Shown: positions 21,227 through 34,295 of the stretch, one piece after another | Numbering within the stretch: position 1 is the stretch's first letter | Layout of the letters: every line of letters starts with the position of its first letter | NCBI GenBank assembly: GCA_963402885.1 | Contig: OY727099.1 | Location: 19,921,001 to 19,985,000 of the forward strand | Direction of reading: 5' to 3' | Origin: Antedon bifida | Taxonomy: Eukaryota > Echinodermata > Crinoidea > Comatulida > Antedonidae | DNA: 64,000 nucleotides | The notes under the pieces: model-generated | Told to the model about the DNA's origin: nothing | The model's input: only the letters and a program-made list of their open reading frames with translations | The model's database searches: none | Program-made: the position numbers and the translations under genes

Positions 21227-24200
21227 TTAAAACTCATCGTGCTTGATAAGAGCTTCTCCAAAATCTGTGACTTGGCTGCCGACAAAAAGATCATACTGAT
21301 CCATAATTTCTTGTTTGGTAAGTTTCTTATCCTGGAAATAAACAAAAGTGAACCAATAAATGCACTGATTATGTTCCAATAATGAGAGAGAAGACTATTG
21401 TGTTTATTCTTAGTATGCAGTAGAAAATGTATGGGGTTGTACAGTAGTTCCAACATATATGGTGCAAAACCACTACTAAAGCCAGAGCCATAGCCAGCAC
21501 GAGGCAGACGAGGCGCTCAATTTTCACCTCCCATCCCCAATTCAACAGCACAGATTGTCATATTTTATAATTATATTTAGACCATCTTTGCCTCGTCTGT
21601 TTTTAACCTCTCACTACGACCTTGAAAGCATTTGCGAAGGAACCAAACCTGTGTCAACTGGCTAGTATGGTCGCCTGTCTTTAATTTGACACCCTTCAGA
21701 TGGACTGTTAAGCCTTTGGTCTTAGAATCATAAAGTACAGTAGCCGATCCAGGATTTTGAAATAAGGCCTAATAATTGTTAAAAGTGATATGTCCTGTCT
21801 TTTGTATTGAAATTATCTAAATTTAGTGAGGGGAGTGGTGTGGTGTCTGCCTATGAAGTGTGCATAATATAATCAAAAAAGAAAAACACAAGACAACAAT
21901 AAGCAATGTCGTAGCCACGAGAATTAAATTGGTGCAGTGGTCGCAACAAGAGGGAACAAGCACCTGTGTGGGCCACAGGGTTGTGAATGGCCTTGAAGTA
22001 AAAAAGTGGTCCGTTCGAAACCGTACCAACTGTACTGGTGGTGAGAAGAGTTTTTACTTGGGGTACCTGAGTCTATGACTTACTCATCTTCTCCTCTTCT
22101 TCCATCTGGACACTATTGAGTAAAAAGTGCGATTTATAAAGTACTACTCCTCCCTTATTCGTTGTAATATTGAGCTGGGATTTGGCATGAATATACTACA
22201 AGGACATGTATTTGGTAGCGAGGTTATTGATGTGTATGTGACGTTACATCCCGTCTTATGACGTCATTACAGCTTCTTTTGCTGTACCCCGAGTATCGCA
22301 CATTCGTGCTTGTTTACACTGGTGATGAATTGATAAATATTGGTGCAACAAGACTTACATTATCTTTGTCTGACTCATGTACTAAATGCCTTGCTTCTGC
22401 TTCGGCATGGTCGTAGTCTCTGGGCATAATCCAGTCACCAACTTCGGCCCTGTCCATGATTCCATCATTGTTCTTGTCACGGTACTCGCCAAATTGTTCA
22501 CGTTCTGTCTTTACCCAATCTGGTTCATCTTCTCCGTTTTGAGACACAAACATATCGCCTGTTGGTCATAGAATATATTAATGTGTTTTTACACCACAAA
22601 ATAAAAAGGTGAAATGCGGTGTTAAGCTCTGTCTACACTATCAAACTAGTTTGACAAAAAAAGTGTAATGTGCCCAAATATGGTAATGATATGACATCAT
22701 CATATCCATATATGGGCACATCAGATTGTTTTGATAGTGTAGACATTGGTGACCATTAGTAACTGGTAGCTGAAAATAATCTGTAGCAGAACATTTTAAA
22801 GGGAAGAAAGTCTTACCAATATATTCTTCAAGTGAGACATATCCATCTTTGTCTTTATCAATATCATCCATTGTCTCATCAATGACAACATCTCGCATGT
22901 GATCAAACTCCTCAGGATGAAGGAATGCAGAAAACTCTTCTTTGTCTAAGCTTCCGTCCCTACTGGTATCAGCGCCAACCCATCTCCTTTTGTCTCTTTT
23001 GATCATTTCTCTGAAGTCAATCTGCTCGGCTTCATCAAGTTTTAATAGTTCTTCCTCTGTTAAAAGTAAAACAACCTTCTCGTCAATACTATACAGTATA
23101 CATGTTTATTATGATACATCAACATTTTCATTTTCACACTTGTGCTAAACAGCGCATAGAGACTATTTGTATTTTGCCCTATATAAATTTAAAACCATTA
23201 ACCATTAAATTTTCTATATAGGAAAAGGTGTACCTGAAGTATTTCCTCTGTTAATTTAATTAATCTATTTATATCAATTCTTAAAAAAACAAAACACAGA
23301 ATTGAAACAGTATATCTTAAGTTGGCAGAGGCTGTCCATTTGAGGATCACATGACTTTACTGTAGAACATGTAATCATCCAGTAACACAACTTTACCTAA
23401 ACAGTGGAAAACTTGGGAGTTTACCAGGTAAAAGGCTTAATAATAGTAATAAACACATTTAAACAATTTAAGCTTTAAAAATAATTGTTCTTACCAGGTA
23501 AGCCACTGTATGATGTTTTGTTATATTCATCAAATGTAATTATATCATCCCCATCTACATTGTGGCCTGCCCATTGTGCGTCAACATCTTTAAATACATA
23601 TGATTTCTGAAATAAATGATAATTGAATAATAATTAATACCGTAGCGAGTGGCTAAGCGGTTAAGACAGTGGAACTGTAATATCTATCCATAACATCAAC
23701 AGAGGTTCGAGCCTCACTCGCTCCATGGTCCTGGTGGTAGAATGAGTCTTCTCAGGTAAGGACTATAAACCGTAGGTCCAGTGTACACATCTAGCTCATG
23801 TGCACTTTAAAGAACCTACTACATTTTTCGAGAGGAGTAGGGGGTTACCCCGGTGTACTAGTATACACACAGCCACTGTCACAGACAGACACCTTTCATA
23901 ACTCATCATGAGGGCCCCTTGATTGTCAGCATATGCTGATTATGGTCACCCTCTATAAATAAGGTTAGATAAAAATAATCACATGTTTATTCATTGATTG
24001 AATATAATATGAAAAGGACCTAACAAACTGATCTAAAGTTTGGTTCACACTAGGATTCAACACACCCATGATAAAATTCCAGTTTAATTATAATTTGAAT
24101 ATTGTACCTGTTGCTTTTCAATCCATATTTTCAATTCTTGGACATCCAACTTGCCATCACCATCATTATCAATTTTTTCAACAATTTTACTGAAGTGAAA

Positions 24201-27200
24201 ACGACGTTTACTGATAAAATTAGCAACTTTATGATTATAATACATAAAAAATATACAAAAATAAATATAAATGAAAAATATTTTATATCAATCTGGTTTT
24301 ACCTTTAATATTTATTATATAGTATTTTGTATGTAATAATTCTTATAAAATAAATTGAAAATTCTTTTTGAAAAACAAATTATTTATTTTTAAAAACAAA
24401 CACCATATACCGTGTTTTATTGAGTTTACAGTACATGGCTATACTGCTTTTTCAAATAATGTAAAATTTAATTCAACTATTTTACTGTAGTATAGTAGTT
24501 TTTCACATGAGATTATATTTTCAGTATCAGTTCAAATTTGTTTTGAATTCATATTTCATAAAAAATATATTAAAACTAGAATTTAATTCGTCACTTTGAC
24601 GAATTATAGGTGATCATTTTTATCATTTTACTGAAATTAATTTTTTTTAAACATGCACGTACGTTAACATACGATCGGAAAATGTTGATGTATGCCATCC
24701 TATTATATGCTTATAGTGCTGAGTTGTGCCTATATGCCATATACAATATGTACAGTATATACTGTATATCTATATACAGTGTAGCATAGGTGAAATTACG
24801 GGACACACATGTTCTAATTTTTTGGCATGATGACGTTATCAAACTAAACTTTAAGATGACAATTTCGAAAGATAATTAATTGAGCAAAAAAATATAAGAT
24901 TTGGAAAAAAATTTGGCACGTAGAAGCGCTGTGCGCGCTCTTTGAATTGTGTATAACTTTGACGAAAAATATGAAAAAACTACTTTTTCACTTCAACTGG
25001 CCATATGTTAACGTCACAACATCCGATAGGCTTAATTTTTATATGAATTAATATCTACATTTCATCAGCTTTCATAATAAATTATAATCATCAAGGTAAC
25101 CTTCAATTCTGAAGAGCTGTAAGATATTCAAATTTACTGCGAAGGTGAAATTACACGGCCTACGTAATTCAAGTTTTTACGCGTGATGACGTCATTAAAA
25201 TGAAGATAGTGTCAACTCATGATAAAGATTTATAATTAATTAAGCAAGCACATACTGAAAGTTGTGCGAAATTCGAGCATACATAACCAAGATGCGCTCT
25301 GTTGAATGTGATAATCTACACAAAAAGATAACAAATCCTAATTTTTAAATTCAAGTGGCCATTTGATGACGTCAAAACATTTTGTACGTAAAATGTGTAC
25401 ATGAATTCATATCTACAACTCAATGGCTTCCAGAATAAGTTAAAAAAATCGGGGGTCATCTTGCATTCTGAAGAATTATTTTCATTTTAAAAAAGACCTA
25501 TTTTTCACCATTTTCAGAACTTTTGTAAAATTAATGTGCGCATTTTGTCATTTTTAACGTGCTCGTATAGCGTTATTTTAAGTCGGAACTGACTCAAATT
25601 TGGTGAATGTACTAAGGATGGTGAGTAGAATGAGATTTGTAAAAAAAATTCATGTTTTTTACGCTTTTTAAGTATCGCGCGCGCAAAAACGCATTTTTGC
25701 ACAGTAATTTTTTGAAACACGCAAATGGCCTAATTCATGCTCTAAATTGATCAAAACTTAATTTTGAGCGTTTCAAATTTTTAACGCGCGATATCACGCG
25801 CATGAACCTACGTGCGGGTGCGTTTTTATTTGCTAATATTTTTACCCTTGATCTGAAGTTTACGTGTAGTGAATTTCATTAATATGTGATCTGATAATGA
25901 ATTATGGAGATATGATTGATAATGTGATTTCGCAAAATGGCGTATAAATGTCGTCACGGATGAGTGATCACGCTGGAAAGCTTATTAGGATTAAGTTATA
26001 TTATTTGAAAGATATTCTGAAATTTTTGTAATCATTGACATTAAACTTTTTGAGATAATTGTTACACAAAATAGTGTACAGAAACAATAAAAAGAAAAAA
26101 AAAAAAAATAATAATAAAGATTTTATACAATAACAATAGGTGATCATTTTATTCTAAATGATCACCTAATTATTAAGTGGATGCTTGCATAGATCACATA
26201 AATAATCTCTTTTTGTGTCATATTAAGCTACTTTACTCAACTGCCTTACTGCAGTAGTTTTCCAGATTAGAATGATAGTATCAGTTGAAATTTGTTTTGA
26301 ATTCTTCTAATTTCATTAAAAAATATATGATTATTAAACTACATGTGTATGCTTGCATAAATTAACTAAATAAAAATTCTCTTTCTGTTTTCAGCGCCGG
26401 ATCCAGGATTTTGAAGGGGGCCTAAAAATGGTGAAATGGCCTGAGCTTAATTTGATGTCCTATCTTTTGCATTACAATTTGCGACAATTAGGGGCTTCCT
26501 TGGATCCACCTCTGGTTTTATATTAAGCTTTATTTAGCAGACAACTGATGAGAGATTGTCTTTCCATCATTAAACAGTCTGTAGCATGGAGACTATAAAA
26601 TAATTACCTTTATTTTCTAATTTTATACCTCCATGGTCTATAATGTGCAATATTATAATTTTATTTTAACTCATTTATTTAAGATTATTTACTATAATAT
26701 TATTATCTTTTCTTTATTATACACAATTGTATTACCAGTACCTTCTGCTTGTGCAGAAATTAAACTACCTTCTACTGTTTCCTCAGCAGCCAACGTGGCA
26801 AAATCTTTAAGGCATTAAAAGTGACCTGCAACACGGGAAATTAGATCACTGTGTAACCATAGCAACAATAGTTTGATTGGTTGATACAATAGGTGGGTGT
26901 ACAGGTTTATTATTACTGTACTTTCCTCAAAGCAAACCATTTTATTTTGTTTATGCAAAATGAATGATGCAATTTAAATTATTTTATACCATTTAATTAA
27001 AAAATAGCTTGCACTGTGAAAGAGTTAAGTTCTGTCTACAGTATCAAACTAGTTTGACAAAAAAAGTGTGATGTGCCCAAATATCGTAGTGACATCATGT
27101 CCATATTATATGGTTACATCATATTTTTTGTCACAGAAAGTTTGATACAGTAGTGTAGACAGAGCTTTAGTGCTCTGTAATTTTTTTTCTGGCTCTTTTA

Positions 27201-28331
27201 TTTTATCAACTTGATTTTGCTTTTTGCTTATTTTAGTTGTATCTCCATAGATCCAGCCACAGATAGCCACAGTATTGACATTTTTATATCTCCTCCATTG
27301 AGATACAGCCACTGATACCCATAGTATTGACATTTTTTCAGCAATTTGCCTTTTGAATTATTATAAAAAATAATATATTTATATAACATTTTCTGTTGAT
27401 TGTTCAGCCCATGTTCGGAGCCATGCATTTTAAGCTACATTATTATTATATAGTTCAGTTGTATATTTCAGCTTTTGTTTATGGTTTAACAACATGCATT
27501 ATATGAATAATTATGCAGAATCAGGTAGCATATGTTTTCCATGCAGAATAACTTTTCTGTTTAATTATGTAAATTAGTTAATTACAATTCATTTACATAC
27601 TTATATTGTTTTTTTATTTATTCATGAATGCTATTTTAAATCTATTATTTTTTTTTTATAGATTTTATATCCATGCAACAATATTTAAATGTGGAGAAAG
27701 TATAATACAAGATTATTAATTTCTTGGTGTAAAAATTATTTAACGTCATTCCCAAGTAGAAATTATGAACAAATGAAATTAAATGATTAATGATGAATAT
27801 GAATGTAGAACTTGTTTAAATACCCGTAAACAATAAACAAATATATCTTTATGAAGTTAAAGAGTTCAATCAACATGTTTGATTATATAATGGCATAAAT
27901 GCTTTCAATTCAACTGAACTGTGATGATGGGCACTCATCCATAACCATCATTCATTAAGTACAAACAAATAATAATACTACATTTGGTTGGTTAATGTGA
28001 TAAATAATGCTATATAAGATGTGACATGCTACAGTATAATATCAATTATTATTAGTAATATTAATACTAGTTATTATTAATATTAGTAGTAGCAAACATA
28101 CCCAAGTCTGGCTTTGCTTTCTTCTGGGCTGAGGTCTTCAAATGTTCTTGCCTCTTCTTCTCCTAAAAATGCATCGTGATCATAATCATTATTGTGACCA
28201 TCACCACCAAAATGATCTTCAGGACTTAATTTAGGGTCTTTAACACGTTCTTTACCATGATTGTCTGCAGGCTTGGCTGCAACCATCCCAACTAGAAGGC
28301 AGGCTAGGCTGAGGTGAATGATCCTCTTCAT
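21227..28331 (-). CDS. CALU: calumenin, CREC-family EF-hand protein of the secretory pathway
   Basis: Calumenin is a low-affinity Ca2+-binding protein of the ER and Golgi lumen, linked to control of vitamin-K-dependent carboxylation and SERCA2. Coding exons: 28331-28102, 24189-24108, 23606-23495, 23056-22817, 22558-22359, 21331-21227. Phases join to 969 bp (322 aa; human is 315). A signal peptide starts [15 protein letters not shown] and ends near AAKP. Then comes the family signature [13 protein letters not shown]. Six EF-hands follow, with loops such as [36 protein letters not shown] and [12 protein letters not shown]. The last loop, [12 protein letters not shown], has lysine where glycine is usual. 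The C terminus HDEF is the ER-retrieval signal typical of calumenin (reticulocalbin has HDEL). An in-frame ATG at 28358 would put nine residues before the signal peptide, so 28331 is preferred. Reticulocalbin is the main alternative. Confidence 0.95.
21741..21840. mobile_element. fragment of the GATCCAGGATTTTGAA-type element
   Basis: It starts GCCGATCCAGGATTTTGAAA and runs about 100 bp in the same order as the copy at 26393-26518. It lies in the last CALU intron. Confidence 0.5.
21895..22075 (+). repeat. possible tRNA-derived SINE remnant
   Basis: AGTGGTCGC and a B-box-like CCGTTCGAAACC, followed by ACTGGTGGTGAGAAGAG, resemble the head of the local SINE family. There is no second copy in this window, so the call is weak. 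Confidence 0.3.
22624..22745. mobile_element. MITE copy, AGCTCTGTCTACACTATC family
   Basis: Starts TTAAGCTCTGTCTACACTATC and ends TGATAGTGTAGAC. It lies in CALU intron 4. Confidence 0.85.
23640..23978 (+). repeat. tRNA-derived SINE, best copy in the window
   Basis: The A box GTGGCTAAGCGG and B box GGTTCGAGCCTC sit at tRNA spacing in the head (23650-23715). The body carries CGTAGGTCCAGTGTACAC, GGGGTTACCCCGGTG and ATGAGGGCCCCTTGATTG. The tail is ACCCTCTATAAATAAGG followed by GATAAAA. Other copies are at 10540, 14146 (minus) and 42363 (minus). It lies in CALU intron 2, on the strand opposite to the gene. Confidence 0.8.
24605..26168. mobile_element. 1.5-kb non-coding element with a duplicated 354-bp unit
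   Basis: AGGTGATCATTTTTATC at 24608 recurs near the right end as AGGTGATCATTTTATTC followed by AATGATCACCT, an inverted terminal motif. Inside, GGTGAAATTAC starts two diverged copies at 24791 and 25145. Both continue with ATGATGACGT-like, AATTAATTAAGCAA-like and CTTCAATTCTGAAGA-like words in the same order. No usable open frame. It lies in CALU intron 1. Confidence 0.5.
26393..26518. mobile_element. short element with GGATCCAGGATTTTGAA end
   Basis: It starts GCGCCGGATCCAGGATTTTG and ends TTGGATCCACCTCTGG, giving short inverted GGATCCA ends around about 125 bp with no coding content. It lies in CALU intron 1. Confidence 0.55.
27025..27169. mobile_element. MITE copy, AGCTCTGTCTACACTATC family
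   Basis: Starts TTAAGTTCTGTCTACAGTATC and ends GTGTAGACAGAGCTTTAG. It lies in CALU intron 1. A partial hammerhead-like repeat follows directly at 27180-27360. Confidence 0.8.
27180..27360 (+). repeat. partial hammerhead-like dispersed repeat
   Basis: It contains GTATCTCCAT...AGATCCAGCCACAGATA twice in tandem and ends CAGCAATTTGCCTTTTG, as in the copies at 1583 and 9047. The hairpin part is missing. Confidence 0.55.
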
Positions 28332-28399
28332 CTTTCTTGATTGTTGTAGGGAGGACAAATCGATCGAACCAACTTGATAATGATTGAGATGTCAATTAT

Positions 28400-30989
28400 T
28401 TTGCTCTCTGTGACTGAGTGAGGCGAGCCTGCAGAAACTGTATCTGTCAACGAATTTGAGGAAGTCTTTACACTATTGGAATAGTTGTTAGGATTGTTAC
28501 AGAACAACTTCCAGTATATATCTTCTTGCCTACTTATTTTTACAGTCTAATTTTATATAGGAAGATAAACATCGTACTTACCAATTTCTGTATACGTGTG
28601 TATACTTCGTGTCAATGTGCCAGCGTGGAAAAATAATTGACTAATCGCAAGAGATAAGCTGAGCCACGTGTAAACTGATAGCAAATCAGCTGCAAGGTTC
28701 TACAATGCTTGTTCTGGGCAAACAGAAACCAACTGTTTATATAACAAAGGTTTTTATTGGTCAGATATTGGAGAGTTGACAGCGAAGTGTACTCAAGCGT
28801 TTTGATTGGTCTATTCTAGCCACGTATCAATCTCCCAGGGAGTTGTATAATCAATCTTTGCAGGCGCGGGAGGAAATTATAAAAGACAAACGTGGGTCAT
28901 GTAATAATAGTTGAATTGATTGAAGATATATGTATACTTCCGGTATTACTTTATTATTACGAATAAAAAGCAGACCTTTGTTCCATCGGAAATAAGTGGT
29001 AATTCTTTTGATAGATCAAAAGAACAATTAGATATGAACTTATATTATAATATATATATATATAATAATGTTTTAAGAATTTTAATTATCAGATTTTGAA
29101 TAGGCCATTGTGCAGTTTTAATCAAGTTATTTACTTCTCTGTAGAAGAAAAAATCAATAAAAATAATGATTTGATAGACAATTTTGTATTTTTTTATATT
29201 TTCCTTCGATCCAGTTTTTGGTCAAAGTAAATAAATATTATGTGACATAAAAATGGTATATTCAACAAAACAATTTTTAAAAATTATTTTTTTAGGGGGA
29301 CAATATATCTTTTACCATTAGAATAATATACTTCCGATCCGGGCCTCTATTATATAGGCCTTATATAGGCGATAACATTGATCATAATTATTTCCCCTAC
29401 CTACCATATGTAGCCTGGTGATCATCCTTTTTCTATATACGCATCCAACAGCGAGTAACTCACCAAGATGGATAAAACATATGGAGTTATAATACCCCCA
29501 TGGATAAACTATTCTATTCTATATAATCTTGTTTTGTAGGGCCTAAAAAGGAGTATAAGCGCTTATAATTTGAAATATGAAACAAAAATTATAAATTAAG
29601 AGGCTCCAAAGTACCAGTCCCACCATCTGTCATCACGGAAAGGGCAAAACAAAATATTATAAGTATACAGAACCAGCCCACCCTGGTTTATATAGATCTG
29701 CTACCCCAGAAAATGCACTAACATCCAAATGTTATATGGATATATAGCAAACAATTATGATTAATCCAAATGTTATATGGATATATACTTCCGGAATCAT
29801 TTGACAAGGAGCTTTTCTCTACTAGTCCAAGAGCATTAGTTCATAAGTATAGGCAGACCCGGACATTTCTGGTAACAAGCTAATTTTTTCAGGAAAGGTC
29901 CAGAACTATGATTAGAACATCATACTAAAAGTCCCGAAAAATCCTCCTTGTGCTCTCCGAGAAATCCAAGATGGCGTCCAAAATGGCTGCCATTTTAATT
30001 AGTCTATAACTTTGTAACCGCTTGTCATAGAGTATTGGTTTTGGGAAGTAAGTTAATTTATTGAAAATTTAAAAAATCAAAGAGCTGCATAGGCAGAGTA
30101 TATGAATACTGTAGATAAAATCAAAATCTTGACAGGCAGCTGTTTGACGCAACTTTGGACTTTTATATGCAAGTAAATCAAGGAAAGAAATAAAATTCAT
30201 AGAGGCCTATTCATGTTTGTCTTCACCAAATCTCTATATTTGCCAATGATACATGGTATCAAAACGGATAAAATAAAAAGACCATGTTGTAAGTTGTACA
30301 TTGATTAAATATTTCTTTGTATTGTAGGGATACATTATTAAAATATTATCGACATAATATTAATTATTGTTAGGCCATATGTTTTGTTTATTATGATTTA
30401 ACTGACAATGTTCCACCACCTTACTGGGTAGGCGCCTAATAGTTTCCGAGTTATTTCGTTTTGGGTGTTATTTATTTTCTATGGATGTTATGAGCATTAT
30501 AGAATAATTCCGAAATAAAAAGGTGCCATGCAAATGATTCTACAGTAGTTTCTCGTGTTCTATGAAGCATGAAATGATAACCTATTATACTGACCTTTCG
30601 TTTTGCTCCTATTGGTTGATTGATTCCCGGTTTTCCCAATTACAGATTTTAAACCGCTCGTTTATGAACAAATCTGTCGCGAAGGATACTGTAATTTGTC
30701 GGTTATTTATGTTTTTTTAGATAATATAGGTTTGTATGATTATAGATTATAATTTACCAATAACTGTTTTATGAAAATATGAGCTATATTTTAAAGTAAT
30801 AACTGATAAATAGGTAGCAATGTGTTATTTTGTCAATTCATTTCCTTTATCGGGGCTTTTAGGCCTAAACTAGCCTAGGCCTCGTGTTTCCCCTTTGTTC
30901 GTATTGTTTTTGTCTTGTGCTGGGCGGCGAGTGTTTGTGGTGATATCCTGTACAGTTGTGTATAGTTAGGCTAGCCTACGCATCAGCAT

Positions 30990-31023
<34 letters not shown>

Positions 31024-31382
31024 CCTCCTACTCAGTCTCTCAGATTTTGTGGGCCTACATAAAACTAATAATTATAATATAATAAATAAGTTTAAGTTTT
31101 TCTAATTTAAACTGAAAAAAAAAGAGTTTAGTTAGTAATTTGGTTGTAACACACAGCAGAGCAACAACAGTACTACTACTGTTTAATGTAATAGAATATT
31201 GTATAATAATTAATATATGCCATACTGCTGGCTAGCTAGGATTTTATGAATTATTCTAGCCTGGGTAGTGTCGAACAAACAATCGGAATAAATTAGGTGG
31301 TATAATTTCCTACTTTAATACTACAGACAGTAAGTTCATAAACAGTTTTAATTTTTTTTTGTAGGCAAAATATCAATTCATA
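28400..31382. other. CALU promoter side and intergenic DNA, no gene seen
   Basis: The first 0.5 kb should hold the CALU start site; ATAAAAG lies at 28879 but no core promoter is clear. At 29095-29310 there is a partial TTAAAGATGTATTGTCCC-family MITE (right end GGACAATATATCTTT). A (TA)n run lies at 30992-31022. GC-richer sequence at 30880-30960 (GGGCGGCGAGTG) may be the promoter of the gene starting at 31383. Confidence 0.45.
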
Positions 31383-33493
31383 ATGCCAATATCAGATTTA
31401 GGAGGATGGATGTTACCATCACAACCATGTTTCCAAGTATATGGTACAAAGAGGAAAAACACAGAAAACGAAGATGAAATGACAGCTGTAGTACAACAAG
31501 AACCATTGGTAGGATTTGGTGATGTCATAATAAGTTGGTATTTCAAACGACAATGTATAGCTATAATAATATACCCAATTCACCCCAAAGCAAATGTAAT
31601 TCTAATTCAATTAAACAGTAGTACATTTATTGAATAAATTCTACTCTAATAATATTTTATAATATTGACTGGAATTATTTTGTCCAGTTGAAAGCCAGGG
31701 TTACCATATATATATATGTGTATTTACTTTATCGTTCTGATAGCTTTTTGCGTATTTTATTTGTATCTCCAATTGAGATCCAGCCACTGATATCCACAGA
31801 ATTGTCATTTTGTTAGTAATTTGCCTTTGGATTTTTATTTGATATATAATTCATTTCTATGTACATTATTAGTACTGTATTCATAAATTATAAATTATGT
31901 TTTAAAATTGCAGGTATTTCCATTTGCTAAAAGAAGGTGCTTTTTACCAAACCAAAATCAACAAGAAGTAAATACAGACACGTCATTCACAAATAACCTA
32001 GAAATGATGGATAATACAGTAGATATGGAAGCAACTTCAATAGAACATCAACAACCAAGTTTTCAACAATTTGAAATGTGTCCACAAAAAGAATTAGAAT
32101 CTCAGGAATTTGGACGACAAAGAGAACTTCTCATCAAACGTACAGAAAAGTTAGAAGAACAACTAAAATTTATACAAGTACGACTTCCTTGTTAGCTAAA
32201 ATGTTCATGTTTTGTTTATTTTATTCACTTCAACTTTAGTTACTAGTTACTGCAAGGCAATCTAACAACAGGATGCTGAGCTCTGGAGATCAAAGGGTTT
32301 ATCTGTGGCTGTGACATGATCAGTTCCACTCTCCTTGACAGACACTGCACGACGTGCAGAATATGTACATAGTACAGTATTGTTGGTATTTGTTGCAGCC
32401 AGACATAAGATCAAAGGACTGTTACAAGTTCCTATCTTGGCAAGGCGAGCTCAGTGTCCTGTTGTTAGATTACCTTGATTATTGTTATCGCAGTATGTAT
32501 TTGAATTTCATTTTTACTATTATTGTTATTGTTAATCTTCTTGGAGCTTTAAACTACTACTGTACCATATTTAATACAGTATTGCAATCTCTCCAGGGGC
32601 CAGGCTGTTACTCTTTTCCTGGGCTCTTTTTGTCATGTACTGTACTATTATTTTGTTGTACAATTTTTGTTATGGTGACTTAAAAAATCAGTATAGCGCC
32701 CTCTATTCTGTCGTGAAGAAATCAATAGTACTACTGTATTAAACTGTCTATCAATTTCCAACATAAAATAAAATAAAACAATTTCTTTACAATTTATGAA
32801 AACTATTCAACTAAAATATAGTATTACTCTACTTTTAGTTGATTGAAAAGGCTAATTATTTATCCTATTTTTTTGCAGGAGCAAGAGGTAGAGAGTAATG
32901 ATTATTGGGCAGCACCATCTGATAGTCAGCTTACAATGCAAGATGAATTAGAACAAGCCAGGATACAGATGGAATCAGACTTTGCCCCTGACCCATATCA
33001 GTATAGCCAAGCTGGACCAGATACACTGCCAATGATGGGGTAAGGGCGATCTATCTTATTGTGTTAAAACCCTTTAGGGCACAACATTTTTAAGGACAGC
33101 ACATTATAGTATACAGTGTTTTTTTTTTTTATTATAGGATAAAATGATTATTTGAGAAATGAATTCTGTTACGATTGGTACTGTAATCTAACTTTTACAT
33201 TATTTCAATTTTGCAATTTTATTTTATCAACAATCATCATTTTGCAATATAATTTATGCGATATGTTTTTTTTTTCAAATCACTTTTTTTTCTGTTATCT
33301 TGTTATGTGTATGTTTTGAAATGATATAAAATTAAAATAAAAGAAAACTTTTACATTATTTATTTTATAGTTTTGATACCTTCACATATTCTAAATTGTT
33401 TTTTTTTCTTTTAGATATGATGTTAGAACCAAAGTACGGTGCTACTGCAAACCAACGTGGGAGGGCGTCATGAATCAAAACTGCTACATTTGA
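31383..33493 (+). CDS. unrecognised 209-aa acidic, glutamine-rich protein
   Basis: Four coding exons, 31383-31508, 31914-32177, 32879-33039 and 33415-33493, have GT/AG ends and join in phase to 630 bp. The protein starts MPISDLGGWMLPSQPCFQVY and has a basic patch TKRK. A second basic patch is FAKRRCFLP. Then come a Gln/Glu/Met-rich stretch, a predicted coiled coil (about 105-130, with ELLIKRTEKLEEQLKFIQ), an acidic segment with DYWAAPSDS and DELEQARIQMESDFAPDPY, and a Cys-containing end VRCYCKPTWEGVMNQNCYI. There is no signal peptide or membrane segment. The basic patches suggest a nuclear protein, but I have no family for it. A splice acceptor at 31364 implies a 5' non-coding exon. Perfect phase closure over four exons supports a real gene. 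Confidence 0.75.
31715..31830 (+). repeat. partial hammerhead-like dispersed repeat
   Basis: TTTACTTTATCGTTCTGAT, then GAGATCCAGCCACTGATA and TAGTAATTTGCCTTTGG, follow the order seen at 1583-1775 without the hairpin part. It lies in intron 1 of the unnamed gene. Confidence 0.55.
32253..32477. mobile_element. MITE, CAAGGCAATCTAACAACAGG family
   Basis: Left end CAAGGCAATCTAACAACAGG and right end CCTGTTGTTAGATTACCTTG are almost perfect inverted repeats around a 225-bp body with GATCAAAGGGTTTATCTGTGG and ACATAAGATCAAAGGACTG. Three more copies lie within 5.5 kb (33606, 35378 and 37544). It lies in intron 2 of the unnamed gene. Confidence 0.85.
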
Positions 33494-33605
33494 TGATATT
33501 TCAAAGTATTAAATTATTTGTTTATGGTTGTTGCGAGCATCTTAGGTGGATCTGGAGGGTTCCCCTTTTGAAAGATGGAAAATGGTTTTTAAGAATTTAT
33601 CAAAC

Positions 33606-33812
33606 CAAGGCAATCTAACAACAGGATGCTGAGTTCCGGAGATAAAAGGGTTTTCTGTAGCTGCGACACAATCAGTTCCACGCCCCTTAACGGACACTGC
33701 GCACCACAGAGAGCATGTACATTGTACAGTATTGTTGCTATTTGTCGCATGCCAGATCAAAGGACTGTTAAAAATTCTTGTTTGGCAAGTGTCCTGTTGT
33801 TAGATTGCCTTG
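33606..33812. mobile_element. MITE copy, CAAGGCAATCTAACAACAGG family
   Basis: Same ends and body as 32253-32477. It begins 113 bp after the stop codon of the unnamed gene, so it may lie in its 3' UTR. Confidence 0.85.
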
Positions 33813-34295
33813 ATCACATGTCAGCAATGATAATGCTTGTGTGCTCTGTTGCATGTGAGTCTCAGTTTAATATTGTGAAATTACTTTGGCTACCTCAATT
33901 ACAAGAAATTACATTGATTTTGTGTGTAGAACAAAATTACTTTATCTGTTAAAAAAATGTAAAGAATAGATACTGTAAAAGATTGAATGTTTAAAAGAAA
34001 TCAGTTGGAATGACACTCATAACAGAATGTATCTATGGTATACTGGACACATTATAGGTACAGTATTGAGTACAATTGTAATTTGTAAAAAAAAAAGAAG
34101 AAAAAACATGTCGGATACTATTATATAATTCCATATTTTGAAAAAAATTATATACATTTGCATAATATGTTTTTTTTTACAATTTTATGGTGTTTTTTTA
34201 CAAAATATTTTGTATGACTATTAACACATTGCTGCATAATTTCATTCATAAAGAATTTTGAAACTCTCATATTTTCACATGCTAGAAGCATGCTG

